A stretch of DNA of 28,683 bases. Source: Pseudomonadota bacterium (GTDB taxonomy: Bacteria; Pseudomonadota; Alphaproteobacteria; Rhizobiales; Hyphomicrobiaceae). The notes below the pieces were generated by a model. That model was given only the letters and a program-made list of their open reading frames with translations. It was not told the DNA's origin and did no database searches. The position numbers and the translations under genes were made by a program. Shown in pieces: positions 8,584 through 16,211 of this stretch. Location: contig JAFAFW010000078.1 of assembly GCA_023423275.1 (NCBI GenBank), forward strand, positions 1 to 28,683, written 5' to 3'. The stretch's first letter is position 1. Each line of letters begins with the position of its first letter.

Positions 8584-8765
8584 ATTGCAGCTTAGACCTT
8601 CATCAGCCGGGGAAGAATATGCGATTCGCGCGGCGCCGACGGTGATGACACTGGTAGTCGGCCATACGCCATATTATGTACGATGTGCAATGTAGGTTTC
8701 TGTCCTGACGCCGTTTGTCGGCGGCGAGTGGGGCTTTTGGGGCTCTCTTCGACACCAAGACACTC

Positions 8766-10583
8766 ATGCAAAAGCCGAACTCGCCTCCCCCGCCGGATCT
8801 CGAAACCCTCATGATCGAGAACCCGGAGGAATTCGCGCTCAACCTTCTGAAGCTCGTCGAAGAAGGCGGCAAGGCGATGGCCGGTTTCATCGCGCGTGCC
8901 GATTCCGGTACGGGGCCTTACTCGGCCGCCGCCGAAGCGAGCGAGGCTGCCAAGGCCATGACGGACGTCGCGCGCCAATGGCTGGGAGACCCGGCAAAGC
9001 TCGTCGAGGCGAATAGCGAGCTGATGCAAGGTTATCTCGACTTGTGGAATGCCACGTTGAAGCGCGCGATGGGCGGCGAGGCCGAGCCGGTCGCGAAGCC
9101 CGAACCCGGCGACAGCCGCTTCAAGGATCCGGAATGGTCGAAGAACCTCTACTTCGACTACTGGAAGCAGCTTTACCTCGTCACAGCGCACTGGGCCGAA
9201 TCGGTGCTGGAGAAAACCGAAGGCATCGACGACCGCACCCGCATGAAAGCCGAGTTCTATCTGGAGCAACTGCTCAGCGCGGTCTCGCCGTCGAATTTCC
9301 CGATGACGAACCCCGAGGTGCTGCGCGAGACGCTGGCCACCAACGGACGCAATCTGGTGCAAGGCATGGCGCAACTCGTCGGCGACATGGAGCGCTCCGG
9401 CGATCTTCTGCGTATCAGCCAAACGGACGTGGATGCGTTCGAAGTGGGGCGCAATCTGGCGGTCACGCCGGGCAAGGTCGTATTCCAGAACGACATCCTG
9501 CAGCTCATCCAGTATCAGCCGACGACGGCCGAGGTGCGTGAGGTGCCACTGTTGGTCATCCCGCCATGGATCAACAAGTTCTACATCCTGGATCTGACGC
9601 AGCCGAAGTCCTTCATAAAGTTCGCCGTCGATCAAGGTTTCACGGTGTTCGTGGTGTCGTGGGTCAACCCCGACGAGCGTCTGCGGAACAAGACGTTCGA
9701 GGATTACATGACGGAGGGCGCGCTGGCGGCCACCGACGCCGTCATGCGCGAGACCGGACAAAGCAAGATCAACGTGCTCGGCTATTGCGTCGGCGGGACG
9801 ATGCTTGCGACCACCTTGGCCTATCTCGCGGCGCGCGGCGAAGAGCCCTACAATTCGGCATCATTCCTGGCGGCCCAGGTCGACTTCAGTCAAGCGGGAG
9901 ACCTGAAGCTGTTCATCGATGATGAGCAACTCGAGGCGCTGAAGGAAATAATGGCCGAGCGCGGTTATCTGGACGGCTCGCGCATGGCGACAGTGTTCAA
10001 CATGCTGCGGCCGAAGGATCTGATTTGGCCGTACATCGTCAACAATTACATGCTCGGTAAGAAGCCGTTCCCGTTCGATCTTCTGTACTGGAACCAGGAT
10101 TCGACGCGGCTACCGGCTGCCAATCACTATTTCTACCTGAGCGAGTTCTACAACGAGAACAAGCTCGCCAAAGGGCAGATGACGGTTGCCGGAACGCGCC
10201 TCGATATGAAAAAGGTGACGTTGCCGATTTTCGAGCTGGCGACCAAGGAGGATCACATCGCCCCGGCGAAGTCGGTCTTCATCGGCTCGAAGTTGTTCGG
10301 CGGCCCGGTCGAGTTCGTGCTGGCGGGGTCGGGACATATCGCGGGCGTCGTCAATCCGGCCGACCCCAAGCGCATCAAGTACCAGCATTGGACCAACAAC
10401 CGCAGTGCCGCAACCCTGGAAGAATGGCTGGCCAATGCCACCGAGACGCCCGGATCGTGGTGGCCGCACTGGGCCAAGTGGCTGGCCCAGTATTCCGGCG
10501 GAATGATCCCGGCGCGCCAGCCCGGTACCGCGATCGGCGTCATCGAAGACGCGCCGGGGAGTTATGTGCGGGCCAAGACCTGA
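8766..10583 (+). CDS. phaC: Class I poly(3-hydroxyalkanoate) synthase PhaC
   Basis: A 605-residue PHA synthase that polymerises (R)-3-hydroxyacyl-CoA into polyester at the granule surface. The lipase-box-like nucleophile motif GYCVGGT carries the catalytic cysteine (C341 from this start). The other catalytic residues are visible as the Asp in TKEDHIAP (D496) and the His in GSGHIAGVVNP (H524). PPWINKFYILDL and FVVSWVNPD are strongly conserved class I segments. The N-terminal domain (about residues 1-220) and total length fit class I, which needs no PhaE or PhaR subunit. The open frame begins at a TTG at 8715, but the ATG at 8766 is more plausible; neither has a clear Shine-Dalgarno. No phaA, phaB or phaR lies nearby; a phasin gene is 5 kb downstream. 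Confidence 0.95.
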   Translation: MQKPNSPPPPDLETLMIENPEEFALNLLKLVEEGGKAMAGFIARADSGTGPYSAAAEASEAAKAMTDVARQWLGDPAKLVEANSELMQGYLDLWNATLKRAMGGEAEPVAKPEPGDSRFKDPEWSKNLYFDYWKQLYLVTAHWAESVLEKTEGIDDRTRMKAEFYLEQLLSAVSPSNFPMTNPEVLRETLATNGRNLVQGMAQLVGDMERSGDLLRISQTDVDAFEVGRNLAVTPGKVVFQNDILQLIQYQPTTAEVREVPLLVIPPWINKFYILDLTQPKSFIKFAVDQGFTVFVVSWVNPDERLRNKTFEDYMTEGALAATDAVMRETGQSKINVLGYCVGGTMLATTLAYLAARGEEPYNSASFLAAQVDFSQAGDLKLFIDDEQLEALKEIMAERGYLDGSRMATVFNMLRPKDLIWPYIVNNYMLGKKPFPFDLLYWNQDSTRLPAANHYFYLSEFYNENKLAKGQMTVAGTRLDMKKVTLPIFELATKEDHIAPAKSVFIGSKLFGGPVEFVLAGSGHIAGVVNPADPKRIKYQHWTNNRSAATLEEWLANATETPGSWWPHWAKWLAQYSGGMIPARQPGTAIGVIEDAPGSYVRAKT

Positions 10584-10644
10584 CGGCAGCAGCTTTCCAG
10601 CTCTTCAGCACAACAACAACGTCTGCAGTCTGATCTGAGAACGC

Positions 10645-11202
10645 TTAGTTGGCCGCAGTGCTTTTCTCTGCGACACGCATCTCGAACGCACCCGCGTTGC
10701 CGTTCGCACTTGAGTCCACCATTCCACCGATCGGTCCCAACAAGCTCGGTCCAAAGCTCGCACTCCGCGGTGACACCACAACTGCATAGTGTTGTCCGGC
10801 AACTGCGTTCAGCGTCACTTTGTATTCGCCAGGATACGACCACGCCGAAGCCGCCAGTATCGCATTGCCTGGAGGCACGTCCACGACAGCTGTACCGCCG
10901 GTTGAAATGCTGGCTACGTTCTGTCCGTTGAGCGTGATCGTGGCTGGCGCAGCCGCATAAAGCACGTCGCTCGTACGCGTGATCGCCACGCGCGCCTTGC
11001 CTGCTGGAATGGGTGTCTGAGCCAGAGCTGCCGTGTCGACTGCACTGTTAGAAGCGCATCCGGGCACGACGAGGAGAAGTGCGGTCGCCGCGATGGCGAA
11101 TGCCCCGGAGCGCAAAGAACCTCGACTGCGAGCACCGACCGAACCTACGACACCTGCGACATCGCGCGATACGATGTGCGAGGCACTCCCGCCGACCTGC
11201 AT
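10645..11202 (-). CDS. Predicted lipoprotein with DUF2846-like domain
   Basis: A 185-residue protein with a hydrophobic segment AFAIAATALLLVV followed by PGC (lipobox cysteine at about residue 49). The mature domain contains GKARVAITRTSDVLYAA, then ITLNGQNVASISTGG, DVPPGNAILAAS and GQHYAVVV. This order (a G-x-A-R-V start, an NG..V..I..G turn, and a proline-glycine then YYV-like strand) resembles DUF2846 beta-sandwich lipoproteins. The ATG at 11202 has a GGGGG tract 6 nt upstream. However, a TTG at 11115 preceded by GAGG would give a more usual signal peptide. It converges on phaC with a 61-nt gap. No function is known; location in the periplasm anchored to a membrane is inferred. Confidence 0.7.
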   Translation of the reverse strand: MQVGGSASHIVSRDVAGVVGSVGARSRGSLRSGAFAIAATALLLVVPGCASNSAVDTAALAQTPIPAGKARVAITRTSDVLYAAAPATITLNGQNVASISTGGTAVVDVPPGNAILAASAWSYPGEYKVTLNAVAGQHYAVVVSPRSASFGPSLLGPIGGMVDSSANGNAGAFEMRVAEKSTAAN

Positions 11203-11280
11203 GTATTGCCCCCACGCCACGACGGGCGCCAGCAGTCTCCTCCCGAAAATATGCGTCGCCGTTAAGCGGGTTTCAACGGC

Positions 11281-11318
11281 AAAAAGACCGCCTACGGACA
11301 CTTTCGCATCCGTAGGCG
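11281..11318 (-). terminator. Rho-independent terminator of metY
   Basis: A perfect 10-bp inverted repeat, CGCCTACGGA at 11289-11298 with TCCGTAGGCG at 11309-11318 and a 10-nt loop, is followed on the minus strand by GTCTTTTTG. It sits 57 nt beyond the metY stop codon. It lies upstream of the lipoprotein gene, so it also insulates that gene from metY transcription. Confidence 0.85.
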
Positions 11319-11375
11319 AGCCTGCGTGTCTTCTTGGTCCCAACAGCACAAACACCTGCTGGTGCCGTGGTCCTA

Positions 11376-12674
11376 TCAGATCTGTTCCAACGCCTGATCC
11401 AGATCGGCGATGATGTCGGCCTTGTCTTCCAGGCCGATCGACAGACGCACCACATCGGGACCGGCCCCGGCCAGTTTGCGCTGCTCGTCGGTGAGCTGGC
11501 GATGTGTCGTGGAGGCGGGATGAATGACGAGGCTCCGCGTATCGCCGAGGTTCGCGAGATGCGAAAAGAGCTTCAGCCCTGCTACGAAGTTGACCCCAGC
11601 CTCATAGCCGCCTTTCAGCCCGAACGTGAACAACGCTCCGGCGCCCGCCGGGCAAATCTTCTTTTGCAAGGCGTGGCTCGCGTTATCGGGAAGGCCCGCA
11701 TAGTTCACCCACATCACCTTCGGATGGTGCGACAGATATTCCGCCGCCACCTGGGCGTTCTCGCAATGCCGCGCCATGCGCAACGGCAGCGTCTCGATGC
11801 CGGTCAGAATCAGGAATGCATTCATCGGCGCGATTGCCGGACCGATATCGCGCAGCCCCATGACCCGGGCGGCAATGGCAAATGCGAAGTTGCCGAAGGT
11901 TTCGGCCAACTTCATGCCGTTGTAGGAGGGATTTGGATCGACCAGCGTGCTGTAGCGATGCTTGGCGCCGATCCAGTCGAAGGTGCCGCAATCGACGATC
12001 ACGCCACCCACCGAATTGCCGTGCCCGCCCATGAATTTCGTCAGTGAGTGCACGATGATATCTGCGCCATGCTCCTTCGGGCGGCACAGGTAGGGCGTGG
12101 CTAGCGTATTATCGACGATGAGCGGGATCCCCGCCGCTTTCGCAATTTTCGAGATCGCCGGAATGTCGACGACGATGCCGCCCGGGTTGGCCAGAGACTC
12201 GCAGAAAATGGCCCTGGTTTTGGGCGTAATGGCGCGCGCGAAGCTTTCCGGCTCGGTCGAGTCCGCCCAGACGACGTTCCAGTTGAACTTCTTGAAGGCG
12301 TGATTGAACTGATTGATCGAGCCGCCATAGAGCTGCCGGCCGGCGACAAATTCATCGCCCGGCTCCATCAGGGTATGGAACGTCAGGAACTGCGCGGCAT
12401 GGCCCGACGCGACGGCGAGAGCTGCGGTTCCGCCCTCGAGCGCAGCGACCCGCGATTCAAGGACGGCCTGCGTCGGATTCGTGATGCGCGTGTAAATGTT
12501 GCCGAAGGCTTCGAGGCCGAACAGTGATGCAGCATGGTCCGCGTCATTGAAGACGTAGGACGTCGTCTGATAGATCGGCGTCGCGCGCGCGCCGGTCGAA
12601 GGATCGGGGGCGGCACCGGCATGTATGGCGAGCGTCGCGAATTTGGGCGCGCTGGCCTCGCTGTTTTCGGCCAT
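11376..12674 (-). CDS. metY: O-acetylhomoserine sulfhydrylase (Cys/Met metabolism PLP enzyme)
   Basis: A 432-residue cytoplasmic PLP enzyme of the Cys/Met metabolism (gamma-family) group. Conserved segments are FATLAIHAGAAPDPSTGARATPIYQTTSY at the N-terminus, YTRITNPTQ at about 61-69, the cofactor-contacting SGHAAQ, the DNT motif at about 188-190, and the PLP lysine in HSLTKFMGGHG (K213). Length near 430 and the KFMGGHGNSVGG context match O-acetylhomoserine aminocarboxypropyltransferase, which makes homocysteine from O-acetylhomoserine and sulfide (direct sulfhydrylation). Cystathionine synthases and lyases are usually shorter. The ATG at 12674 has AAGGAG 9 nt upstream. I looked for a SAM-II riboswitch, common before such genes in alphaproteobacteria, and did not find one in 12675-12792. 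Confidence 0.93.
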   Translation of the reverse strand: MAENSEASAPKFATLAIHAGAAPDPSTGARATPIYQTTSYVFNDADHAASLFGLEAFGNIYTRITNPTQAVLESRVAALEGGTAALAVASGHAAQFLTFHTLMEPGDEFVAGRQLYGGSINQFNHAFKKFNWNVVWADSTEPESFARAITPKTRAIFCESLANPGGIVVDIPAISKIAKAAGIPLIVDNTLATPYLCRPKEHGADIIVHSLTKFMGGHGNSVGGVIVDCGTFDWIGAKHRYSTLVDPNPSYNGMKLAETFGNFAFAIAARVMGLRDIGPAIAPMNAFLILTGIETLPLRMARHCENAQVAAEYLSHHPKVMWVNYAGLPDNASHALQKKICPAGAGALFTFGLKGGYEAGVNFVAGLKLFSHLANLGDTRSLVIHPASTTHRQLTDEQRKLAGAGPDVVRLSIGLEDKADIIADLDQALEQI

Positions 12675-12749
12675 GTTGGTTTGCTCCTTGGATCGTGTCG
12701 TTGCCCGCAAGTCTATCGGATAGGGCATCGCCAGCGCCATCCACATTCG

Positions 12750-12765
12750 GTGAAATAGATTTCAC
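12750..12765. promoter_or_regulatory. 16-bp perfect palindrome, candidate operator
   Basis: GTGAAATAGATTTCAC is a perfect inverted repeat with 7-bp arms around AG. It lies 75 nt upstream of the metY start and 117 nt upstream of the DUF6455 gene. It contains TGAA-N6-TTCA, reminiscent of, but one base longer than, the MetR consensus TGAA-N5-TTCA. Because it is symmetrical and lies in a divergent promoter region, it is more likely a protein-binding site than an RNA hairpin. The regulator is unknown. Confidence 0.5.
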
Positions 12766-12807
12766 TCGGGGTGCATTTCCGGTGTCGTCAACGTGTCGCG
12801 GGAAGTC

Positions 12808-12821
12808 TTGATCCAGATCAA
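12808..12821. promoter_or_regulatory. Perfect FNR/FixK-type box
   Basis: TTGATCCAGATCAA matches the FNR/FixK/FnrL consensus TTGAT-N4-ATCAA at all ten defined positions. It is centred 68 nt upstream of the preferred ATG (12883) of the DUF6455 gene. If it acts as a class II activator site at about -41, transcription would begin near 12856; I see no strong -10 hexamer there. It could alternatively influence the divergent metY, whose start is 134 nt away. Confidence 0.65.
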
Positions 12822-12882
12822 CCAGGGCGGGCAGTCCTGGGACGAGTCTGCAGGGATGCAGCAGTCCCAAGAGGAGTGCGTC

Positions 12883-13185
12883 ATGCGTTGGCCCATGTTC
12901 GAGCAGGTGACCCGGCAAGCCCAGCATATGAGCGACATGATGGATCGACTGGATGTCGACTGCCTCGCAGCCGTCCGCCATGAGCGCGGCCGGGCCTACG
13001 CTGAGGCGAGAGAAGCCTGTCTCCATTGCCCGTTTGCAAGGGAGTGCGCGCAGCGGATGGCCGACGCAGGCGGCGTGGCAATCCTTGGGGCGTATTGTCC
13101 GAATGCGCGATTTTTCGAGGCGTTTCGGCGGCGACGAGGCCTGTCTACCGCTGCCGAGACGAGCGGTGACGAAACCAAGTGCTGA
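12883..13185 (+). CDS. Small cysteine-rich DUF6455 family protein
   Basis: A 100-residue protein. It contains MDRLDVDCLAAVRHERGRAYAEAREAC followed by LHCPFAREC and then YCPNARFFEAF, the pattern of the DUF6455 family. Cysteines at residues 46, 49, 55 and 72 (CxxC-x5-C...YCPN) are the family's conserved set and suggest metal, Fe-S or redox chemistry, which is not established. The open frame begins 30 codons earlier at 12793, but the ATG at 12883 has GAGGAG 6 nt upstream, and the longer frame would run across the FNR box. No transmembrane segment or signal peptide is seen. The FNR-type box upstream suggests induction under low oxygen (inference). tRNA-Val follows 45 nt downstream. Confidence 0.78.
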   Translation: MRWPMFEQVTRQAQHMSDMMDRLDVDCLAAVRHERGRAYAEAREACLHCPFARECAQRMADAGGVAILGAYCPNARFFEAFRRRRGLSTAAETSGDETKC

Positions 13186-13230
13186 TCGCCCTTTCAATTC
13201 CGGCGCGCGCGATGTAGAAGCGGCCGGTGC

Positions 13231-13305
<75 letters not shown>

Positions 13306-13331
13306 TCTTCACCGGATAACTTCGAACCGGC

Positions 13332-14873
13332 TCAATTGGCCCGCGCGACGAAACAGTCGATCTGGCGGCGGCGCAGCTCGGTGCACGTGTTCGCTGCAGC
13401 CTGCTGGTCGAAGCCGCCGAAGCGGGCACGATAAAGCTGGCGGCTGCCTGAGTTGACCGGAGCCGTCAGGGGCGCCGCGGCGCCGAGCAGGCCCCCGGCA
13501 CGCTCCAACGCCAGGACGAGCGCCTTTTCGGCTTCGCTGGCCGTTCTGAACGCACCGATCTGGATCTGGAAGCCGCCGTCGGCTGCTGGCGCCGTCATCG
13601 TCGGTCTGAGGGCCGGTCGCGCAGCGACCACCGTCGGGCCCGACGGCGGCGCGGACGCTTGCGAGGCCCCATCCCAAGGCAGCGGAGCGACGGAGGACGC
13701 GCCGCGGCTCAAATTTTCGGCTTGCTGCTGAAAGGTGGAGGGAGCCATCCCGAGGCCCATGGCCGGGGTAGACGCCGCCGTCAGGAATTGCGGCTGCGTG
13801 GGACGCGTTGCCGTATCGGCTTGCGGGGCGGCCGGAGCGTCTTGTGGTGCAACGTTGACCGCACGCACACGGGCGATCGAGATGGTGGGCCGCGCTGCTT
13901 GGACGTCCGCAGATGCCGTCGCTTGCTGTTCGGGGCGTTGAACGGGTAGCGCGGGGATCTGCGCGACCTGGCGCTCGGGCCGCGGCGCAGGCCGGGCACG
14001 GGCAATGAGCCGCGGAGTGGGCTTGCGGGTGCGCACCGGCGAAGCCTGCGGCAAGGTGCGGCCGAGAAGGGTGCGCATCTCCGCGTTCCGGCTTGCAGCC
14101 GTGCGTCCGCCGAACACGGCCGCTACAATATGACGGTTTCCGCGACGTACCGAGCTCACGAGGTTGAAGCCCGACATGCGGATATAGCCGGTCTTCAGTC
14201 CATCCATGCCGGGGAACCGCCCGAGCAGGGAATTGTGAGTGCGATGGACCTTGCCGCGGTAGGAGAACGTGCGGGTGTTGAAGAACGGGTAGAGCTTCGG
14301 AAAATCGTCCTGCAGACGCAGTGCCAGCGTCAGCATATCGCGTGCGGTGGTGACCTGCTCGCGATCCGGCAGACCGGAGGCGTTGCGAAATGTCGTGCGG
14401 GACATGCCGAGCTGCCGGGCGCGTTCGGTCATCCTGCGGGCGAAGGCAGACTCGCTGCCGCCGAGGTGTTCGGCAATCGCCACCGCGATATCGTTGGCGG
14501 ATTTCACGGTCAGCGCGCGAATGGCATCGGCGACCGAAATCTTTTCGCCCGGATCGAGCCCGAGCTTGGAGGGCGAGGCCGATGCGGCATGCGGGGTCAT
14601 TTCAATGGTCGAGGAAAGAGAAAGCTTGCCGCTGTCGATTTCTTCGAACAGCAAATACAGCGTCATCATCTTGGTGAGGGACGCCGGATGACGCAGAGCG
14701 TCTCCATTGCTGGATTGCAGAACCTGGCCGGTATTTGCGTCGATCACCATGGAGGCGCGCCGGCCGTCGGCGGCATAAGCCGGTGACGCCGGCGACAAAA
14801 CCAGCATTGCTGCAATCGCGAAGCAGGCATGCGCCACCTGCCGGATCGCGAATTTGGGCTTGCTCGGTCGCAT
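13332..14873 (-). CDS. D-alanyl-D-alanine carboxypeptidase (PBP5/6-type) with C-terminal SPOR domain
   Basis: A 513-residue secreted penicillin-binding protein of the peptidase S11 family. After an n-region and hydrophobic core, a Sec signal ends at about SPAYA (residue 34). The three serine-peptidase motifs are present: SLTK at 65-68, SAN at 125-127 and KTG at 227-229. The enzyme removes the terminal D-Ala of peptidoglycan pentapeptides. Residues of about 290-430 form a low-complexity Pro/Ala/Gln/Arg-rich linker. The last 80 residues (GGFQIQIGAFRTASEAEKAL ... YRARFGGF) are a SPOR domain, which binds denuded glycan at division sites. This replaces the usual PBP5 C-terminal amphipathic anchor. 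The ATG at 14873 is chosen over the frame's earlier start because it puts the signal peptide at the N-terminus. Confidence 0.93.
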   Translation of the reverse strand: MRPSKPKFAIRQVAHACFAIAAMLVLSPASPAYAADGRRASMVIDANTGQVLQSSNGDALRHPASLTKMMTLYLLFEEIDSGKLSLSSTIEMTPHAASASPSKLGLDPGEKISVADAIRALTVKSANDIAVAIAEHLGGSESAFARRMTERARQLGMSRTTFRNASGLPDREQVTTARDMLTLALRLQDDFPKLYPFFNTRTFSYRGKVHRTHNSLLGRFPGMDGLKTGYIRMSGFNLVSSVRRGNRHIVAAVFGGRTAASRNAEMRTLLGRTLPQASPVRTRKPTPRLIARARPAPRPERQVAQIPALPVQRPEQQATASADVQAARPTISIARVRAVNVAPQDAPAAPQADTATRPTQPQFLTAASTPAMGLGMAPSTFQQQAENLSRGASSVAPLPWDGASQASAPPSGPTVVAARPALRPTMTAPAADGGFQIQIGAFRTASEAEKALVLALERAGGLLGAAAPLTAPVNSGSRQLYRARFGGFDQQAAANTCTELRRRQIDCFVARAN

Positions 14874-15246
14874 CGGGTACTCAGGCTTCCCTCGTGATGG
14901 CGTCAAGCGAGCTGCGAACAATCAGAACGAACAGCCTGTCTTTACGCCAGTTTGACTTCCCCAAGCCGCATCAACGGCTTCCTGAGATACGAAAGCAGCG
15001 GTTTAGGGCACCTTTGCGGCGTTCCGTCGACCGCCCAAGCGCCAGCCTGCACCCTAGGCCGCCATCCCTAGAATGAGGTTAACAACGGCCGGCTGACACG
15101 AATTCCGTGAGTTGCTCGCAGGGCCGGACGCCTTGACGCTGCCACAACTCGACTTATCTTGTGCGGTGCAGCGTGAGCAAATTCGATGGCCCTATTAAGA
15201 CCGGTAGGGCGATGACGCGCAGGCCCTCCAAATCGGGATAGCGGAT
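14874..15246. other. Intergenic region between carboxypeptidase and phasin genes
   Basis: A 373-nt divergent intergenic region. It contains the promoter candidate described at 15133-15160 and a short inverted repeat in the phasin leader (GCCCTA at 15189-15194, TAGGGC at 15205-15210, 10-nt loop). No coding potential is evident. The roughly 260 nt next to the carboxypeptidase gene hold no motif I can name. Confidence 0.5.
15133..15160 (+). promoter_or_regulatory. Candidate sigma-70 promoter of the phasin gene
   Basis: TTGACG (15133-15138) is separated by 16 nt from TATCTT (15155-15160). Five of six -35 and four of six -10 positions match consensus. Initiation near 15167 would leave a leader of about 80 nt before the phasin ATG. 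Confidence 0.55.
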
Positions 15247-15573
15247 ATGGCAGACACCATGGATTTCCAGAAATTGGGTCAGGAGAACATGACGCGTGCC
15301 TTCAGTTTCTTCGGAGATTGGACGAAGACGTGGCAGGCGATTGCGGTTGAAATGTCGGACTACAGCAAGCGTTCGCTGGAGAACAACACGCGGACCCTCG
15401 AGAAGCTGATGGCGGCCAGAAGCTTTGACCAGGCGGTTGAGATCCAGACCAACCATGCCCGGGCGGCTTATGACGAATATATGCGCGAAATGAACAAGCT
15501 CGGCAGCATGTACGCCAGCATGGCCAAGGATGCTTACAAGCCGCTCGAAAACGCCTTTCAATCGGGCCGCTGA
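15247..15573 (+). CDS. Phasin family protein
   Basis: A 108-residue, almost wholly helical protein without a signal peptide. It begins MADTMDFQKLGQENM and contains WTKTWQAIAVEMSDYSKRSLE and then SFDQAVEIQTNHARAAYDEYMREM. The AVEIQTNHARAAYDEYM segment matches the phasin signature (an amphipathic helix pattern EIQ..Y.......Y). Phasins coat polyhydroxyalkanoate granules and control their number and size, consistent with phaC in the same window. It is a single gene between its own promoter candidate and a strong terminator. The closest alternative is a phasin-like helper not tied to granules, which sequence alone cannot exclude. Confidence 0.88.
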   Translation: MADTMDFQKLGQENMTRAFSFFGDWTKTWQAIAVEMSDYSKRSLENNTRTLEKLMAARSFDQAVEIQTNHARAAYDEYMREMNKLGSMYASMAKDAYKPLENAFQSGR

Positions 15574-15623
15574 ATACGGAGCACGCTCTCGACGCACCGT
15601 CCAGTCAGGACGGAGACGCTGTG

Positions 15624-15652
15624 GGCTCGGGCTCCCTGCCTGAGCCTTTTTT
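15624..15652 (+). terminator. Rho-independent terminator of the phasin gene
   Basis: GGCTCGGG (15624-15631) pairs with CCTGAGCC (15639-15646) with one G-U pair and a 7-nt loop, followed by six T (15647-15652). It lies 50 nt after the phasin stop codon and separates it from clpS. Confidence 0.9.
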
Positions 15653-15856
15653 GCGTCCATTTGACGATCAATATGGGTGAAAAGTGGATCGCTTCGCCGC
15701 TGCCGGGCGTATTATAGGTCGCGAATGGGGGGATTGCCGCCATCCCTCGGTCGCGTAACAATGATGCCCGCAGGCACGCGTTCGACGGCCGCGGGGATGA
15801 GATGGGACGCTTCAGGCGCGGAGCGTGTAGAGCCGATAACGATGATTATTAGAGCT

Positions 15857-16204
15857 ATGGCGAACAACGGCGGTCCTGACAAAGGATCCGATCGAGGAAA
15901 CGAAGAAGACGGCCGCACCGGCTTGGTCACCAAGACGCGGCCCAAAACCAAGCGCCCGCACCTCTACAAAGTGCTGCTGCTCAACGACGATTACACGCCG
16001 ATGGAATTCGTCGTGCACGTCATCGAGAAGTTCTTCAACAAGGGGCGGGAAGAAGCCACACGCATCATGCTGCATGTCCATCATAAGGGGGTCGGGATGT
16101 GTGGCGTGTACACCTATGAGGTAGCCGAGACCAAGGTGACGCAGGTTATGGATTTCTCGCGTCAGCATGGCCATCCTCTACAATGCACCATGGAGAAGGA
16201 GTAA
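15857..16204 (+). CDS. clpS: ATP-dependent Clp protease adaptor ClpS
   Basis: A 115-residue adaptor that binds N-degron substrates (bulky hydrophobic N-termini) and delivers them to ClpA-ClpP. After a disordered N-terminus, the conserved core reads RPHLYKVLLLNDDYTPMEFVV, then HVIEKFF and the MLHVHHKGVGMCGVYTYEVAETKV segment. The NDDYTPM loop and HHKG are the family signatures. The frame is open well upstream. The ATG at 15857 (MANNGG) is preferred; an in-frame ATG at 15842 would add five residues. The last codons ATG GAG AAG GAG TAA double as the Shine-Dalgarno of clpA, which starts 7 nt later, so the two genes are translationally linked. Confidence 0.95.
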   Translation: MANNGGPDKGSDRGNEEDGRTGLVTKTRPKTKRPHLYKVLLLNDDYTPMEFVVHVIEKFFNKGREEATRIMLHVHHKGVGMCGVYTYEVAETKVTQVMDFSRQHGHPLQCTMEKE

Positions 16205-16211
16205 CTCTCCC

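Noticed and set aside
8650..8700. TATTAT-type -10 element upstream of phaC
   Set aside because: No acceptable -35 hexamer at the right spacing, so I did not list it as a promoter.
8592..9761. Open frame of 389 codons antisense to the phaC 5' half
   Set aside because: It overlaps conserved PhaC sequence; His/Arg/Asp/Leu-rich composition is typical of an antisense shadow.
12675..12792. SAM-II riboswitch before metY
   Set aside because: I looked for the conserved pseudoknot core and its ACGTTAAA-type strand near the Shine-Dalgarno and did not find it.
12793..12882. Longer N-terminus for the DUF6455 protein
   Set aside because: The added 30 residues cross the FNR box and do not resemble the family, while the ATG at 12883 has a good GAGGAG.
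14951..14990. Possible stem-loop upstream of the carboxypeptidase gene
   Set aside because: Arms are short and imperfect with no associated motif or U-run.
15661..15718. Promoter for clpS (TTGACG at 15661 and TATTAT at 15710)
   Set aside because: The two hexamers are 43 nt apart and cannot form one promoter; neither has a suitable partner at 16-18 nt.
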